Part shown: piece after piece, positions 28,617-38,070 of the stretch
Position numbering within the stretch: the stretch's first letter is position 1
Layout of the letters: every line of letters starts with the position of its first letter
NCBI RefSeq assembly: GCF_002608565.1
Contig: NZ_LIXM01000007.1
Span: 108,550 to 172,549, forward strand
DNA from: Vibrio sp. PID17_43
Lineage (GTDB): Bacteria > Pseudomonadota > Gammaproteobacteria > Enterobacterales > Vibrionaceae
DNA length: 64,000 nt
Reading direction: 5' to 3'
Notes under the pieces: generated by a model
Seen by the model: the letters and a program-made list of their open reading frames with translations, nothing else
Databases searched by the model: none
What the model was told of the DNA's origin: nothing
Position numbers and translations under genes: made by a program

Positions 28617-28919
28617 ATGAATCTACAAGAAATGGAGAAAAACTCCGCGAAAGCCGTCGTGTTGCTTAAAGCGATGGCAAACGAAAGACGCTTACAAATT
28701 CTTTGTATACTTCTTAATCAAGAACTGTCCGTTGGGGAGTTGTGTGCAAAATTAGCACTAAGCCAATCGGCATTGTCTCAACACTTAGCTTGGCTTCGTC
28801 GCGATGAGTTAGTTACGACGAGAAAAGAAGCGCAAACGGTGTACTACACGTTGAAAAGTGATGAAGTGAAAGCACTGATCAAGACACTTCATGCTCTCTA
28901 CTGCGAAGACAACGAATAG
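28617..28919 (+). CDS. hlyU: Virulence regulator HlyU (ArsR/SmtB family)
   Basis: This 100-residue winged-helix protein is a near match to V. cholerae and V. vulnificus HlyU (MNLQEMEKNSAKAVVLLKAM, LSQSALSQHLAWLRRDELV). HlyU activates haemolysin and RTX toxin genes by displacing H-NS. It keeps the cysteines corresponding to the reported redox pair (ILCIL and LYCED), and it lacks the metal ligands of ArsR. TAGAGG precedes ATG 28617. A direct repeat AAATTATA (28530-28537 and 28544-28551) lies about 70 bp upstream. Confidence 0.93.
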   Translation: MNLQEMEKNSAKAVVLLKAMANERRLQILCILLNQELSVGELCAKLALSQSALSQHLAWLRRDELVTTRKEAQTVYYTLKSDEVKALIKTLHALYCEDNE

Positions 28920-28938
28920 AACGCTCGTCGCATACAAG

Positions 28939-28963
28939 AAAAGCTGGCATTGCCAGCTTTTTT
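28939..28963 (+). terminator. Terminator after hlyU
   Basis: AAAAGCTGG (28939-28947), loop CATTG, CCAGCTTTT (28953-28961), then TT. Confidence 0.88.
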
Positions 28964-29001
28964 ATTACTTTGATTTTGCGCTTTCGCAAAATCTGGATAT
29001 A

Positions 29002-29027
29002 AAAAAACCGGCAAAAGCCGGTTTTTT
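29002..29027. terminator. Terminator after rpsT
   Basis: The perfect 11-bp stem AAAAAACCGGC (29002-29012) with GCCGGTTTTTT (29017-29027), loop AAAA, sits 25 bp past the rpsT stop on the minus strand. It works in both directions. Confidence 0.9.
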
Positions 29028-29051
29028 CTTCACTGTATAACCAATTCTCTA

Positions 29052-29312
29052 TTATAGAGCTTTGATTTGCGCAGCGAAACGAGACTTGTGACGAGCTGCT
29101 TTGTTCTTGTGAACAAGGCCTTTAGTCGCCATGCGGTCTAGGATAGGTGTAACTGCAGCGAATGCAGCAGTTGCAGCTTCTTTGTCGCCTGCTTCGATAG
29201 CAGCAACAGTTTTCTTCATGTAAGTACGCATCATTGAGCGACGGCTAGCATTGTGCTGACGACGTTTCTCAGCTTGGATAGCGCGCTTCTTAGCAGATTT
29301 ACTATTTGCCAA
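29052..29312 (-). CDS. rpsT: 30S ribosomal protein S20 (UUG start)
   Basis: This is an 86-residue basic protein, [18 protein letters not shown], which binds 16S rRNA early in 30S assembly. The start is the rare codon TTG at 29312, as in E. coli rpsT. It is supported by homology and by GGGAG 8 nt upstream. A longer ATG frame from 29327 would add the non-homologous residues MGVRP and place the ribosome-binding site inside the gene. In E. coli the UUG is part of autogenous translational control. Confidence 0.95.
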   Translation of the reverse strand: MANSKSAKKRAIQAEKRRQHNASRRSMMRTYMKKTVAAIEAGDKEAATAAFAAVTPILDRMATKGLVHKNKAARHKSRFAAQIKAL

Positions 29313-29606
29313 GGGTCTAACTCCCAAAAACTTATTTCTATGACAATTTAAGGGCGAGGACTATCCCTCATTTGCGCCTAAATGTCAAATGATTTGTGCA
29401 AAAACCCATCGAAACCAAAACAAGTTTTGGTAAGAAAGGTCATCGCGGTTAAGATGGCGGGGATTCTAACAGTATTTTTAGACCAATGCTAATAATTATC
29501 CGCTTAGATCTGACAATAAATGGATATATTTCTAACGCCCATTTGGTGCTTTCAAAGGCTTAGCGGTATAGGGTTGGCTATATTAAGGTGATATACCGAG
29601 GTTAAA

Positions 29607-31169
29607 GTGAGTAAACGACTGCTCAAGTCAGGCATGATCGTCAGTGCCATGACACTAATTTCTCGCGTTCTCGGCCTAGTGCGTGACGTGGTAGTAGCGA
29701 ATTTAATGGGGGCAGGCGCAAGTGCTGATGTCTTCTTCTTTGCGAATAAAATTCCTAATTTTTTACGCCGTCTGTTTGCGGAAGGTGCGTTTTCTCAGGC
29801 TTTTGTACCGGTCTTGACCGAAAGCCACGCTCAAGGCGATATGGATAAAACCCGCGAGCTGATTGCTCGTGCTGCGGGTACGCTCGGTGTCATTGTTTCG
29901 ATAGTGACCATTTTGGGGGTGCTAGGTTCTGGCGTCGTTACCGCTTTATTTGGTTTTGGTTGGTTCTTAGATTGGATGCATAGTGGCCCATCGGCGGAAA
30001 AGTTTGAGCTCGCGAGTGTGATGCTCAAAATCACCTTCCCTTATCTGTGGTTCATTACTTTTGTCGCGCTATCTGGAGCGATTCTCAATACATTAGGTAA
30101 GTTTGCGGTTTCCTCTTTTACTCCTGTCTTTCTGAATGTGATGATCATTTTGTCGGCTTGGTTTATCTCGCCGCAAATGTCGCAACCTGAAATCGGCCTC
30201 GCGATAGGCGTTTTCCTTGGTGGCTTGGTTCAGTTTTTATTCCAGATTCCTTTCCTTATTAAATCGGGAGTGATGGTTAAGCCGAAATGGGGCTGGCGCG
30301 ATCCGGGTGTCGTTAAAATCCGCACGTTGATGATCCCTGCTTTATTTGGTGTTTCGGTTAGCCAAATCAACTTGCTGTTTGACACCTTTATTGCCAGCTT
30401 TCTCCAAACCGGTTCGATCAGCTGGTTGTACTATTCAGATCGCTTGTTGGAATTCCCATTAGGCCTGTTTGGTATCGCAATTGCGACCGTCATTCTGCCT
30501 GCATTGTCACGTAAACACGTAGACGCTCACAGTGAAGGGTTTGCGCATACGATGGATTGGGGGATTCGTATGGTGACTCTGTTGGGGATCCCTGCAATGC
30601 TTGGTTTGATGGTATTAGCAAAACCAATGTTGATGGTGCTATTTATGCGTGGCGAATTTTCACCGCAAGATGTTCACCAAGCTTCCCTATCTTTATTGGC
30701 GTATTCATCAGGCTTGCTGAATTTTATGCTGATCAAAGTATTGGCACCAGGTTACTACTCTCGTCAAGATACCAAAACACCAGTGAAATACGGCATCGTA
30801 GCCATGGTGACGAATATGGTCTTCAACGCTATTTTTGCTTGGTTCTACGGTTATGTTGGCCTGGCTATTGCGACCGCACTGTCGGCTTTTGTGAACATGG
30901 CTTTATTGTATCGTGGTTTGCATTTGGCGGGGGTTTATCAAATTACTAAGCGTACCATCCTATTTATTGGACGTTTAGTGGTTGCTGGCGCCGCGATGGT
31001 TGCCGCTATTTTATGGCAACTTGAGGACATGTCCGTATGGCTAGAGTGGAGCTTTGTTCATCGCAGTGGGGTATTAGCAATGCTCATTGGGTTAGGTGCT
31101 GCTGTATACTTAGCGGTGGTGTTTTTACTCGGAGTGCGCTTTAAAGACCTAAAAGCTGGGACAGAATAA
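29607..31169 (+). CDS. murJ: Lipid II flippase MurJ
   Basis: This 520-residue MOP-superfamily membrane protein has about fourteen hydrophobic segments. It starts SKRLLKSGMIVSAMTLISRVLG, with ANKIPNFLRRLFAEGAFSQAFVP in the first third, a hallmark of MurJ/MviN. It flips lipid II across the inner membrane for peptidoglycan synthesis. The start is GTG 29607. It runs in the same direction as ribF, ileS, lspA, fkpB and ispH. Confidence 0.95.
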   Translation: MSKRLLKSGMIVSAMTLISRVLGLVRDVVVANLMGAGASADVFFFANKIPNFLRRLFAEGAFSQAFVPVLTESHAQGDMDKTRELIARAAGTLGVIVSIVTILGVLGSGVVTALFGFGWFLDWMHSGPSAEKFELASVMLKITFPYLWFITFVALSGAILNTLGKFAVSSFTPVFLNVMIILSAWFISPQMSQPEIGLAIGVFLGGLVQFLFQIPFLIKSGVMVKPKWGWRDPGVVKIRTLMIPALFGVSVSQINLLFDTFIASFLQTGSISWLYYSDRLLEFPLGLFGIAIATVILPALSRKHVDAHSEGFAHTMDWGIRMVTLLGIPAMLGLMVLAKPMLMVLFMRGEFSPQDVHQASLSLLAYSSGLLNFMLIKVLAPGYYSRQDTKTPVKYGIVAMVTNMVFNAIFAWFYGYVGLAIATALSAFVNMALLYRGLHLAGVYQITKRTILFIGRLVVAGAAMVAAILWQLEDMSVWLEWSFVHRSGVLAMLIGLGAAVYLAVVFLLGVRFKDLKAGTE

Positions 31170-31238
31170 GGTTGATTGGTATATAATCCGTCGGTTTGAC
31201 ACAGAGCAAAGTATAACAGGGGCATGAAGCCGTATCCA

Positions 31239-32174
31239 ATGGAACTGATAAGAGGTATTCACAATATTAAGTCGCGCCATCATGGGTGCGTGCTGACTAT
31301 TGGCAATTTCGATGGTGTACATAGAGGTCACCAACAAGTATTGCAGCAAGTGTCTGATCAAGCGGAGAAACTGTCGTTGCCTTCGGTTGTGATGACCTTT
31401 GAACCTCAGCCGATGGAGCTGTTTGCTCGAGATAAGGCACCAGCAAGGTTGACGCGGCTGCGAGACAAATTTGTGCAGCTAAGTAAGCTCGATATCGACC
31501 GTTTGCTTTGTGTTAACTTCAATCGTCATTTTGCAGACCTAACGGCGGAACAGTTTATCCGTGACTTGTTGGTTGAGCGATTGGGTGTTAAGTTTCTTGT
31601 CGTTGGCGATGATTTCTGCTTCGGTAAAGGTCGAACGGGAAACTTTGCGATGTTACAGGAAGCCGGGAAAAACTACGGCTTTGAAGTCGTCAGTACCCAA
31701 AGTTTTTGTTTACAGCGATTACGAGTCAGCAGTACAGCGATAAGAGAAGCATTGGCTCGTAATGACTTGCAGTCCGCTAAGGAGATGCTGGGAAGAGATT
31801 ACAGTATCAGCGGTCGCGTTTCTCATGGGAGAAAGCTAGGTAGAACCATCGGGTTTCCTACCGCGAACCTTCCTTTGAAACGCTGTGTATCTCCGGTTTC
31901 CGGAGTTTATGTTGTTCAAGCGCTTGGTTTAGGAGATAAGCCGATTGGTGGCGTCGCTAATATTGGTCAACGACCAACGGTCAATGGCGTTCGTCAGCAG
32001 TTAGAAGTACACTTATTCGACTTTCACGCTAATTTGTATGGTAAACAGCTAGAAGTTGAACTTTTACATAAGCTTAGAGATGAGCAAAAGTTCGAGTCGT
32101 TTGAAGCACTTAAACAACAAATTGAATTGGATGCTGAAGTAGCAAGGGTGTGGCTACATCAGCTTGAGCGTTGA
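31239..32174 (+). CDS. ribF: Bifunctional riboflavin kinase/FAD synthetase
   Basis: This 311-residue protein makes FMN from riboflavin and FAD from FMN. The N-terminal adenylyltransferase domain has VLTIGNFDGVHRGH and the later SSTAIRE. The C-terminal kinase domain has the GKKxGxPTAN-like block RTIGFPTANLPL. ATG 31239 (MELIRGIHN) is preferred because it aligns with the E. coli start (MKLIRGIHN). An in-frame ATG at 31224 is possible, but AGGGG there is only 2 nt from it. ileS follows, as in E. coli. Confidence 0.93.
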   Translation: MELIRGIHNIKSRHHGCVLTIGNFDGVHRGHQQVLQQVSDQAEKLSLPSVVMTFEPQPMELFARDKAPARLTRLRDKFVQLSKLDIDRLLCVNFNRHFADLTAEQFIRDLLVERLGVKFLVVGDDFCFGKGRTGNFAMLQEAGKNYGFEVVSTQSFCLQRLRVSSTAIREALARNDLQSAKEMLGRDYSISGRVSHGRKLGRTIGFPTANLPLKRCVSPVSGVYVVQALGLGDKPIGGVANIGQRPTVNGVRQQLEVHLFDFHANLYGKQLEVELLHKLRDEQKFESFEALKQQIELDAEVARVWLHQLER

Positions 32175-32238
32175 GCGGTTTATTCCACCGCTGAACATAA
32201 TGTCTAATTTTCGCCCAATATAACGGAATTAAGAATCG

Positions 32239-35100
32239 ATGAGTGAGTATAAAGATACCCTGAACTTACCTGAAACAGGGTTTCCAATGCGCGGTAACCT
32301 GGCCAATCGTGAGCCAGAAATGCTTGAGCGTTGGTACAAAGAAGATCTTTACGGTGAAATCCGTAAGGCTAAGAAAGGCAAAAAGTCATTCGTACTGCAC
32401 GATGGTCCTCCATACGCGAACGGTGACATTCACATTGGTCACGCATTAAACAAGATTCTTAAAGACATTATTATTAAATCCAAAACACTTTCAGGTTTTG
32501 ACGCACCATACATTCCAGGCTGGGACTGTCACGGTCTGCCAATCGAACTGATGGTAGAGAAGAAAGTTGGCAAACCCGGCCAAAAAGTGACGGCTGCTGA
32601 ATTCCGTGAGAAATGTCGTGAATATGCGGCAGGTCAGGTTGAAGGCCAGAAAGAGAGCTTTAAGCGTCTTGGTATCATGGGTGAGTGGGATAAGCCATAC
32701 CGTACAATGGATTTCGCAACTGAAGCGAATATCATCCGTGCACTTGGTAAGATCGCAAGCCGAGGTCACTTACTGAAAGGTTTCAAACCAGTTCACTGGT
32801 GTACAGACTGTGGCTCAGCACTGGCTGAAGCCGAAGTGGAATACAAAGATAAAGTATCGCCATCTATCGACGTGCGCTTTAAAGCGGCTGACGAAGCGGC
32901 ACTTCTGTCTAAGTTTGAACTGACTGAAGGTCATGAAGGTCAAGGTGACGTATCTATCGTTATCTGGACAACCACGCCTTGGACACTGCCTGCAAACCGC
33001 GCGGTATGTCTACGTGATGACTTAGAATACGTGCTTATCCAAGTTGAAGGTGACGAAGCATCAGAACGCAAGCCTGAGCGCATCATTGTTGCTGCTGAAT
33101 TGGCGAAAGACGTAATGGATCGTGCGGGAATCGAGCACTTCCATAATCTAGGCTTTGCGAAAGGTGCAGACCTTGAGCTATCTCAGTTCCAACACCCATT
33201 CTACGATTTCACGGTACCGGCGATCCTAGGCGATCACGTTACGACGGATTCTGGTACTGGTGTTGTTCACACGGCTCCTGGCCACGGTCAAGAAGACTTC
33301 GCGGTTGGTAACAAATACAACCTAGAAGTAGCAAACCCAGTAGGCTCAAATGGTGTTTACCTACCAGACACTGAGCTGTTTGCTGGTCAGCACGTATTTA
33401 AAGCGAACGATGCCGTCGTAGAGGTGCTAAAAGAAAGAGGTGCACTACTGCACCACCACGCTTACGAGCACAGCTACCCGCACTGTTGGCGTCATAAGAC
33501 TCCAATCATCTTCCGCGCAACTCCGCAATGGTTCGTGTCTATGGACCAAGCTGGCCTACGTGCAAAAGCACTTGAGTCAATCAAGAGTGTTGAGTGGATG
33601 CCTGAGTGGGGTCAAAGCCGTATCGAAGGTATGATTGAAGGTCGTCCTGAGTGGTGTATCTCTCGTCAACGTACTTGGGGTGTGCCAATTGCGCTGTTCG
33701 TTCACAAAGAAACAGCAGAACTTCATCCAAACACACTAGAGCTTATCGAGAAGGTTGCTCAGTTGGTTGAAGAGAAAGGCATTCAAGCATGGTGGGATGT
33801 TGATTCAGCAGAACTGCTTGGTGACGAAGCGGATCAGTACGAAAAAGTGCTCGACACGCTAGACGTATGGTTCGATTCAGGTGTAACGCACTTCTCTGTG
33901 GTTGATGCTCGTGAAGAGTACAACGGCAACAGCGCGGATTTATACCTAGAGGGCTCTGATCAACACCGTGGTTGGTTCCAATCTTCTCTGATTTCATCTA
34001 TCGCGATGAAAGACGAAGCGCCATACAAGCAAGTACTGACACACGGTTTCGTGGTTGACGGTCACGGTCGTAAAATGTCGAAATCTATCGGTAACGTTGT
34101 AGCACCAAAAGACGTAACCAACAAGCTAGGTGCAGACATCCTGCGTCTATGGGTTGCTTCTACAGACTACACGGGTGAAGTTGCGGTATCGGATGAAATC
34201 CTAAAACGTTCTGCTGATGCGTACCGTCGTATTCGTAACACTGCGCGTTTCTTCCTTGCGAACCTAAGCGGCTTTAACCCAGCAACAGACATCGTTCCTG
34301 CAGAGGAAATGGTGGCGCTAGATCGCTGGGCAGTGGGTCGTGCACTAGCGGCGCAAGAAGAGATCATCAAAGCGTACGATGAGTACAACATCCACGCAGT
34401 AACTCAACGTCTAATGCAGTTCTGTTCTATCGAAATGGGCTCATTCTACCTAGACGTAATTAAAGACCGTCAGTACACAGCGAAGCAGGGTGGTCACGCT
34501 CAACGTAGCTGTCAGACGGCACTTTACTACATCGTAGAAGCACTAGTTCGTTGGATGGCGCCAATCATGTCGTTCACTGCAGATGAAATCTGGAACGAAA
34601 TGCCAGCGTTACTTCCATCTGGAGAGAGCCGCGACAAGTTCGTATTCACGGGTGAATGGTTCGATGGTTTATTCGGTCTTGCTGAAGGTGAAGAGCTGAA
34701 CAACGAATTCTGGACTGAGGTCCAAGCGGTTCGTGGTGCAGTAAACAAACTTCTTGAAGACGCTCGTAAAGAGAAAACCATTGGTGGTGCGCTTCAGGCA
34801 GATGTGACGCTGTTTGCTGATGATGCTCTCGCAGCGAGAATCAACAGACTAGAAGATGAACTACGTTTCGTATTGCTCACTTCTGGCGCTAAAGTGAAAC
34901 CACTAAGTGAGAAGTCTGACGCAGCACAAGCAACAGACATTGAAGGTCTGTTTGTGGAAGTGAAAGCCGCAGAAGGTGAGAAGTGCGACCGTTGCTGGCA
35001 CCACACGCCAGATGTAGGCACCATCTCAGGCCATGAGAAGATCTGTGGTCGTTGCGTATCAAACGTTGATGGTGAAGGTGAAGTACGTAAATTCGCGTAA
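32239..35100 (+). CDS. ileS: Isoleucyl-tRNA synthetase
   Basis: This 953-residue class Ia synthetase has the HIGH motif at residues 65-68 ([10 protein letters not shown]) and an editing (CP1) domain including [20 protein letters not shown] lies near residue 612. A C-terminal zinc-binding domain has paired cysteines CDRCW and CGRC. Codon use is strongly biased, fitting high expression. It is part of the ribF-ileS-lspA-fkpB-ispH order shared with E. coli. Confidence 0.97.
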   Translation: MSEYKDTLNLPETGFPMRGNLANREPEMLERWYKEDLYGEIRKAKKGKKSFVLHDGPPYANGDIHIGHALNKILKDIIIKSKTLSGFDAPYIPGWDCHGLPIELMVEKKVGKPGQKVTAAEFREKCREYAAGQVEGQKESFKRLGIMGEWDKPYRTMDFATEANIIRALGKIASRGHLLKGFKPVHWCTDCGSALAEAEVEYKDKVSPSIDVRFKAADEAALLSKFELTEGHEGQGDVSIVIWTTTPWTLPANRAVCLRDDLEYVLIQVEGDEASERKPERIIVAAELAKDVMDRAGIEHFHNLGFAKGADLELSQFQHPFYDFTVPAILGDHVTTDSGTGVVHTAPGHGQEDFAVGNKYNLEVANPVGSNGVYLPDTELFAGQHVFKANDAVVEVLKERGALLHHHAYEHSYPHCWRHKTPIIFRATPQWFVSMDQAGLRAKALESIKSVEWMPEWGQSRIEGMIEGRPEWCISRQRTWGVPIALFVHKETAELHPNTLELIEKVAQLVEEKGIQAWWDVDSAELLGDEADQYEKVLDTLDVWFDSGVTHFSVVDAREEYNGNSADLYLEGSDQHRGWFQSSLISSIAMKDEAPYKQVLTHGFVVDGHGRKMSKSIGNVVAPKDVTNKLGADILRLWVASTDYTGEVAVSDEILKRSADAYRRIRNTARFFLANLSGFNPATDIVPAEEMVALDRWAVGRALAAQEEIIKAYDEYNIHAVTQRLMQFCSIEMGSFYLDVIKDRQYTAKQGGHAQRSCQTALYYIVEALVRWMAPIMSFTADEIWNEMPALLPSGESRDKFVFTGEWFDGLFGLAEGEELNNEFWTEVQAVRGAVNKLLEDARKEKTIGGALQADVTLFADDALAARINRLEDELRFVLLTSGAKVKPLSEKSDAAQATDIEGLFVEVKAAEGEKCDRCWHHTPDVGTISGHEKICGRCVSNVDGEGEVRKFA

Positions 35101-35133
35101 TTACCTAGAACGACTGAACTTTTTTTAAATTTG

Positions 35134-35161
35134 ACAGCCCCAGTATTTACTGGGGCTGTTT
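35134..35161 (+). terminator. Hairpin between ileS and lspA
   Basis: The perfect 11-bp stem ACAGCCCCAGT (35134-35144) with ACTGGGGCTGT (35149-35159), loop ATTT, is followed by TT only. The short T-run suggests partial termination, so lspA could still receive read-through. Confidence 0.7.
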
Positions 35162-35173
35162 GTAGGTAAAGTA

Positions 35174-35680
35174 ATGAGTGAAAAAGCACTGACGTTAAAG
35201 CAATCTGGGGTTCGCTGGCTATGGCTAGCCGTTGTGATCTTTATTGCTGATATTGGCATTAAACTGGTGGTGATGGATAACATGGGGTACGGATGGGCCA
35301 ACCGCATTGAGGTGCTGCCATTCTTCAACCTACTGTACGTTCATAACTATGGCGCGGCATTCAGCTTCTTGAGTGATCAAGCGGGCTGGCAACGTTGGCT
35401 GTTCACTGGCATTGCGTTTATCGTGACGGGTCTTTTAACTTACTGGATGAGCAAACTGCCAGCCAAAGAGAAGTGGAACAATATCGCTTATGCCATGATC
35501 ATTGGTGGTGCAGTGGGTAACGTATTTGACCGTGTTGTTCACGGCTTTGTTGTTGATTACCTAGACTTCTTCTGGGGTAACTACCATTGGCCAGCATTCA
35601 ACCTAGCGGATACCACTATCTGTATTGGTGCGGCAATGATCATCCTCGACGGTTTCCGTAAAAAGACCCCAGAGCAATAA
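35174..35680 (+). CDS. lspA: Lipoprotein signal peptidase (signal peptidase II)
   Basis: This 168-residue protein with four membrane spans contains both aspartyl-protease motifs: [18 protein letters not shown] and [12 protein letters not shown]. It cleaves prolipoproteins after Lgt has modified them. AGGTAAAG lies just before ATG 35174. Its lipoprotein clients in this window include BamD and the DUF2799 protein. Confidence 0.96.
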   Translation: MSEKALTLKQSGVRWLWLAVVIFIADIGIKLVVMDNMGYGWANRIEVLPFFNLLYVHNYGAAFSFLSDQAGWQRWLFTGIAFIVTGLLTYWMSKLPAKEKWNNIAYAMIIGGAVGNVFDRVVHGFVVDYLDFFWGNYHWPAFNLADTTICIGAAMIILDGFRKKTPEQ

Positions 35681-35705
35681 TCTTTGCGATAGATAGAATA
35701 ACCCT

Positions 35706-35738
35706 AAGCGTCGTCCGTTGATTCGGACGGCGCTTTTT
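35706..35738 (+). terminator. Terminator after lspA
   Basis: A 12-bp stem with one G-U pair (35706-35717 with 35724-35735), loop TTGATT, followed by TTT. Confidence 0.85.
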
Positions 35739-35823
35739 ATTATGTTGGAGCTCAATCAGGGCATCTTGATAAGAAAAGATTAAAAATAAACGCGGAAATA
35801 CCCAAGAACAAGGAAGCAGTAAC

Positions 35824-36255
35824 GTGACAATAATAAATAATGATTCGGCAGTAACACTGCATTTCACCATCAAGATGAAAGATGGCTCAGTCGCTGATAG
35901 TACTCACAATATGGGCAAACCGGCTAAATTTGTTATGGGGGATGGTAGCTTAAGCAAAAATTTTGAGCAGTGTTTGGTTGGTTTACAGGTCGGTGAACAA
36001 AAGGTAATTGAATTGAAAGCTGCTGACGCCTTTGGCATGCCGAACCCAGACCATATTCACCATATGGACCGCACTAAGTTTGTTGGCGAAGCGGAAGTTG
36101 AAGTCGGCACGATCATGGCGTTTAGTGGCCCAGATGGTATGGAAATTCCAGGCATTATCACTGAAATTGCTGGAGATTCAGTTACGGTGGACTTTAACCA
36201 TCCACTCGCGGGGCAAGACGTGACTTTCGAAGTCGAAATTTTGTCAGTAGAATAG
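35824..36255 (+). CDS. fkpB: FKBP-type peptidyl-prolyl isomerase FkpB (SlpA type)
   Basis: This 143-residue protein has an FKBP fold interrupted by the insert-in-flap chaperone domain typical of SlpA/SlyD. Visible parts are TLHFTIKMKDGSVADSTHN, LVGLQVGEQKVIELKAADAFG and DFNHPLAGQDVTFEVEILSV. It isomerises prolyl bonds and may act as a folding helper. It lacks the histidine-rich tail of SlyD. The start is GTG 35824 after AAGGAAG. It precedes ispH, as in E. coli. Confidence 0.93.
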   Translation: MTIINNDSAVTLHFTIKMKDGSVADSTHNMGKPAKFVMGDGSLSKNFEQCLVGLQVGEQKVIELKAADAFGMPNPDHIHHMDRTKFVGEAEVEVGTIMAFSGPDGMEIPGIITEIAGDSVTVDFNHPLAGQDVTFEVEILSVE

Positions 36256-36279
36256 CGAACCCAATAAAAGATAACTTCC

Positions 36280-37245
36280 ATGAGCAATGAAATGAAAATC
36301 CTGTTAGCTAACCCACGTGGTTTTTGTGCCGGTGTTGACCGTGCGATTAGCATTGTAGAACGTGCGCTAGAGATGTATCAGCCGCCAATCTATGTTCGTC
36401 ATGAAGTGGTGCACAATCGTTTTGTCGTTGAGGGCTTAAAGCAACGTGGTGCTATCTTTGTTGAAGAGCTAAGCGAAGTGCCAGACAACAACATTGTGAT
36501 TTTCTCTGCTCATGGTGTGTCACAAGCGGTTCGCCAAGAAGCGAAATCGCGCGATCTAACGGTATTTGATGCAACTTGCCCATTGGTAACCAAAGTCCAT
36601 ATGGAAGTAGCGCGTGCAAGCCGCCGTAATATGGAAGTGGTGCTGATCGGTCATGCTGGTCACCCTGAAGTGGAAGGAACAATGGGTCAGTACTCAAGCG
36701 AGACTGGCGGCATGTATTTGGTGGAAACGCCAGTAGACGTTGAGAAGTTAAAAGCGATCGTAAAAGATCCATCCGATCTGCATTACGTTAGCCAAACCAC
36801 GTTGTCTGTTGATGAAACGGCTGACGTGATTGAAGAGCTGCGTCGCGTATTCCCTGAGATCCAGGGACCACGTAAAGACGATATCTGTTACGCGACGCAG
36901 AACCGCCAAGATGCGGTGCGTGAACTATCAGGTGATGTGGATGTAATGATCGTTGTCGGCTCTAAGAACTCATCGAACTCAACACGACTCAAAGAGCTTG
37001 CAGAGAAGCTAGGCACGCCGGGTTACCTGACCGATTGCCCTGAAGACATCAAGCCAGAGTGGTTTGAAGGCAAATCAAAAGTGGGCGTGACTGCTGGCGC
37101 ATCCGCACCTGAAGAGCTGGTAAACCAGATCCTAGAGCGCATCAAAGAATTGGTGGGGGCGCGATCTGTTGATGAAGTGCTTGGCCGCGAAGAAAATATG
37201 TTTTTCGAAGTGCCAAAAGAGCTGCAAATCAAGCAAGTTGATTAA
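36280..37245 (+). CDS. ispH: 4-hydroxy-3-methylbut-2-enyl diphosphate reductase
   Basis: This 321-residue iron-sulfur enzyme catalyses the last step of the non-mevalonate pathway, making IPP and DMAPP. Three cluster cysteines are visible in [21 protein letters not shown] and [16 protein letters not shown] supplies an active-site histidine. ATG 36280 gives four residues more than E. coli; ATG 36292 ([10 protein letters not shown]) is an alternative, and neither has a strong ribosome-binding site. Confidence 0.95.
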   Translation: MSNEMKILLANPRGFCAGVDRAISIVERALEMYQPPIYVRHEVVHNRFVVEGLKQRGAIFVEELSEVPDNNIVIFSAHGVSQAVRQEAKSRDLTVFDATCPLVTKVHMEVARASRRNMEVVLIGHAGHPEVEGTMGQYSSETGGMYLVETPVDVEKLKAIVKDPSDLHYVSQTTLSVDETADVIEELRRVFPEIQGPRKDDICYATQNRQDAVRELSGDVDVMIVVGSKNSSNSTRLKELAEKLGTPGYLTDCPEDIKPEWFEGKSKVGVTAGASAPEELVNQILERIKELVGARSVDEVLGREENMFFEVPKELQIKQVD

Positions 37246-37263
37246 TACGCTCGAATACTTATG

Positions 37264-37290
37264 AAAAGGCGACCAGGTGTCGCCTTTTTT
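37264..37290 (+). terminator. Terminator after ispH
   Basis: AAAAGGCGAC (37264-37273), loop CAGGT, GTCGCCTTTT (37279-37288), then TT. The minus-strand btsR gene ends 20 bp further on. Confidence 0.88.
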
Positions 37291-37309
37291 GATCGGATTC
37301 TTTTTCGTA

Positions 37310-38038
37310 TTAGTGGCTAATACCCAGTGTCTCTTTGAGTACTTTAAGGTAACGGCGGCTGACGGGGATCTCAAAATCTGTTTTGGTGGTGATTTCAGCC
37401 AACCCATTTTCTAACAGCTTAATCTCGCTGATCGCTTTAATACTCACCAAGTACTGACGATGACAACGCACCAATGGCGTCTTTTCTTCCAAGGTTTTTA
37501 GCGTTAATTGTGTACAGGCGGTTTGGCTATTCGAGCGTACATGCACACCGCTGATGTCGCTGTAAGCGCACTCAACCGTGTCAGTTGCCATGATCACAAT
37601 GCGGTTGTGGCCAATGCATGGGATTTGATCGAGGCTCTCTGGTGCAATGGCAGTAAACGATTGGGTAAGAGCAGATTGACTCACGACTTTGTTTAAGCGT
37701 TTGACCGTCTTAGTTAATCGGCAAGGATCGACAGGTTTTAACAAGTAATCAAATGCATTGTCTTCAAACGCTTGGATAGCGTACTGATCATAAGCGGTCA
37801 CGAATACCACATAAGGCATGGTGTCTGGATCCAACATGCCCAAAAGCTCGATGCCTGTTACCTGAGGCATTTGAATATCTAAAAACACCACATCTGGCTT
37901 GAGTTCATTGATTTTCTTCAGACCGATGATGGCGTTTGGCGCATTGCCAATGACCTCAATCTGACCAGTTTCGTCTAATAGCTCTGCCAGCTCTTCACGA
38001 GCGAATGGTTCATCATCAATGATGAGGGCGGTTAACAT
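37310..38038 (-). CDS. btsR: LytTR response regulator BtsR
   Basis: This 242-residue protein has a receiver domain with phospho-acceptor D54 (VVFLDIQMPQ), acidic pair D8/D9 and K in DYLLKPVDP. A LytTR DNA-binding domain (residues about 140-240) includes VRCHRQYLVSIKAI and IPVSRRYLKVLKETLG. It matches BtsR (YehT), partner of the pyruvate sensor BtsS, whose gene lies 32 bp upstream on the same strand. LytTR proteins bind short direct repeats; a remarkable set of matching repeats lies before the transporter gene at 41451-41618. Confidence 0.92.
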   Translation of the reverse strand: MLTALIIDDEPFAREELAELLDETGQIEVIGNAPNAIIGLKKINELKPDVVFLDIQMPQVTGIELLGMLDPDTMPYVVFVTAYDQYAIQAFEDNAFDYLLKPVDPCRLTKTVKRLNKVVSQSALTQSFTAIAPESLDQIPCIGHNRIVIMATDTVECAYSDISGVHVRSNSQTACTQLTLKTLEEKTPLVRCHRQYLVSIKAISEIKLLENGLAEITTKTDFEIPVSRRYLKVLKETLGISH

Positions 38039-38070
38039 CCAATACTACCTTTGACTGCTTTTGATTGTGT

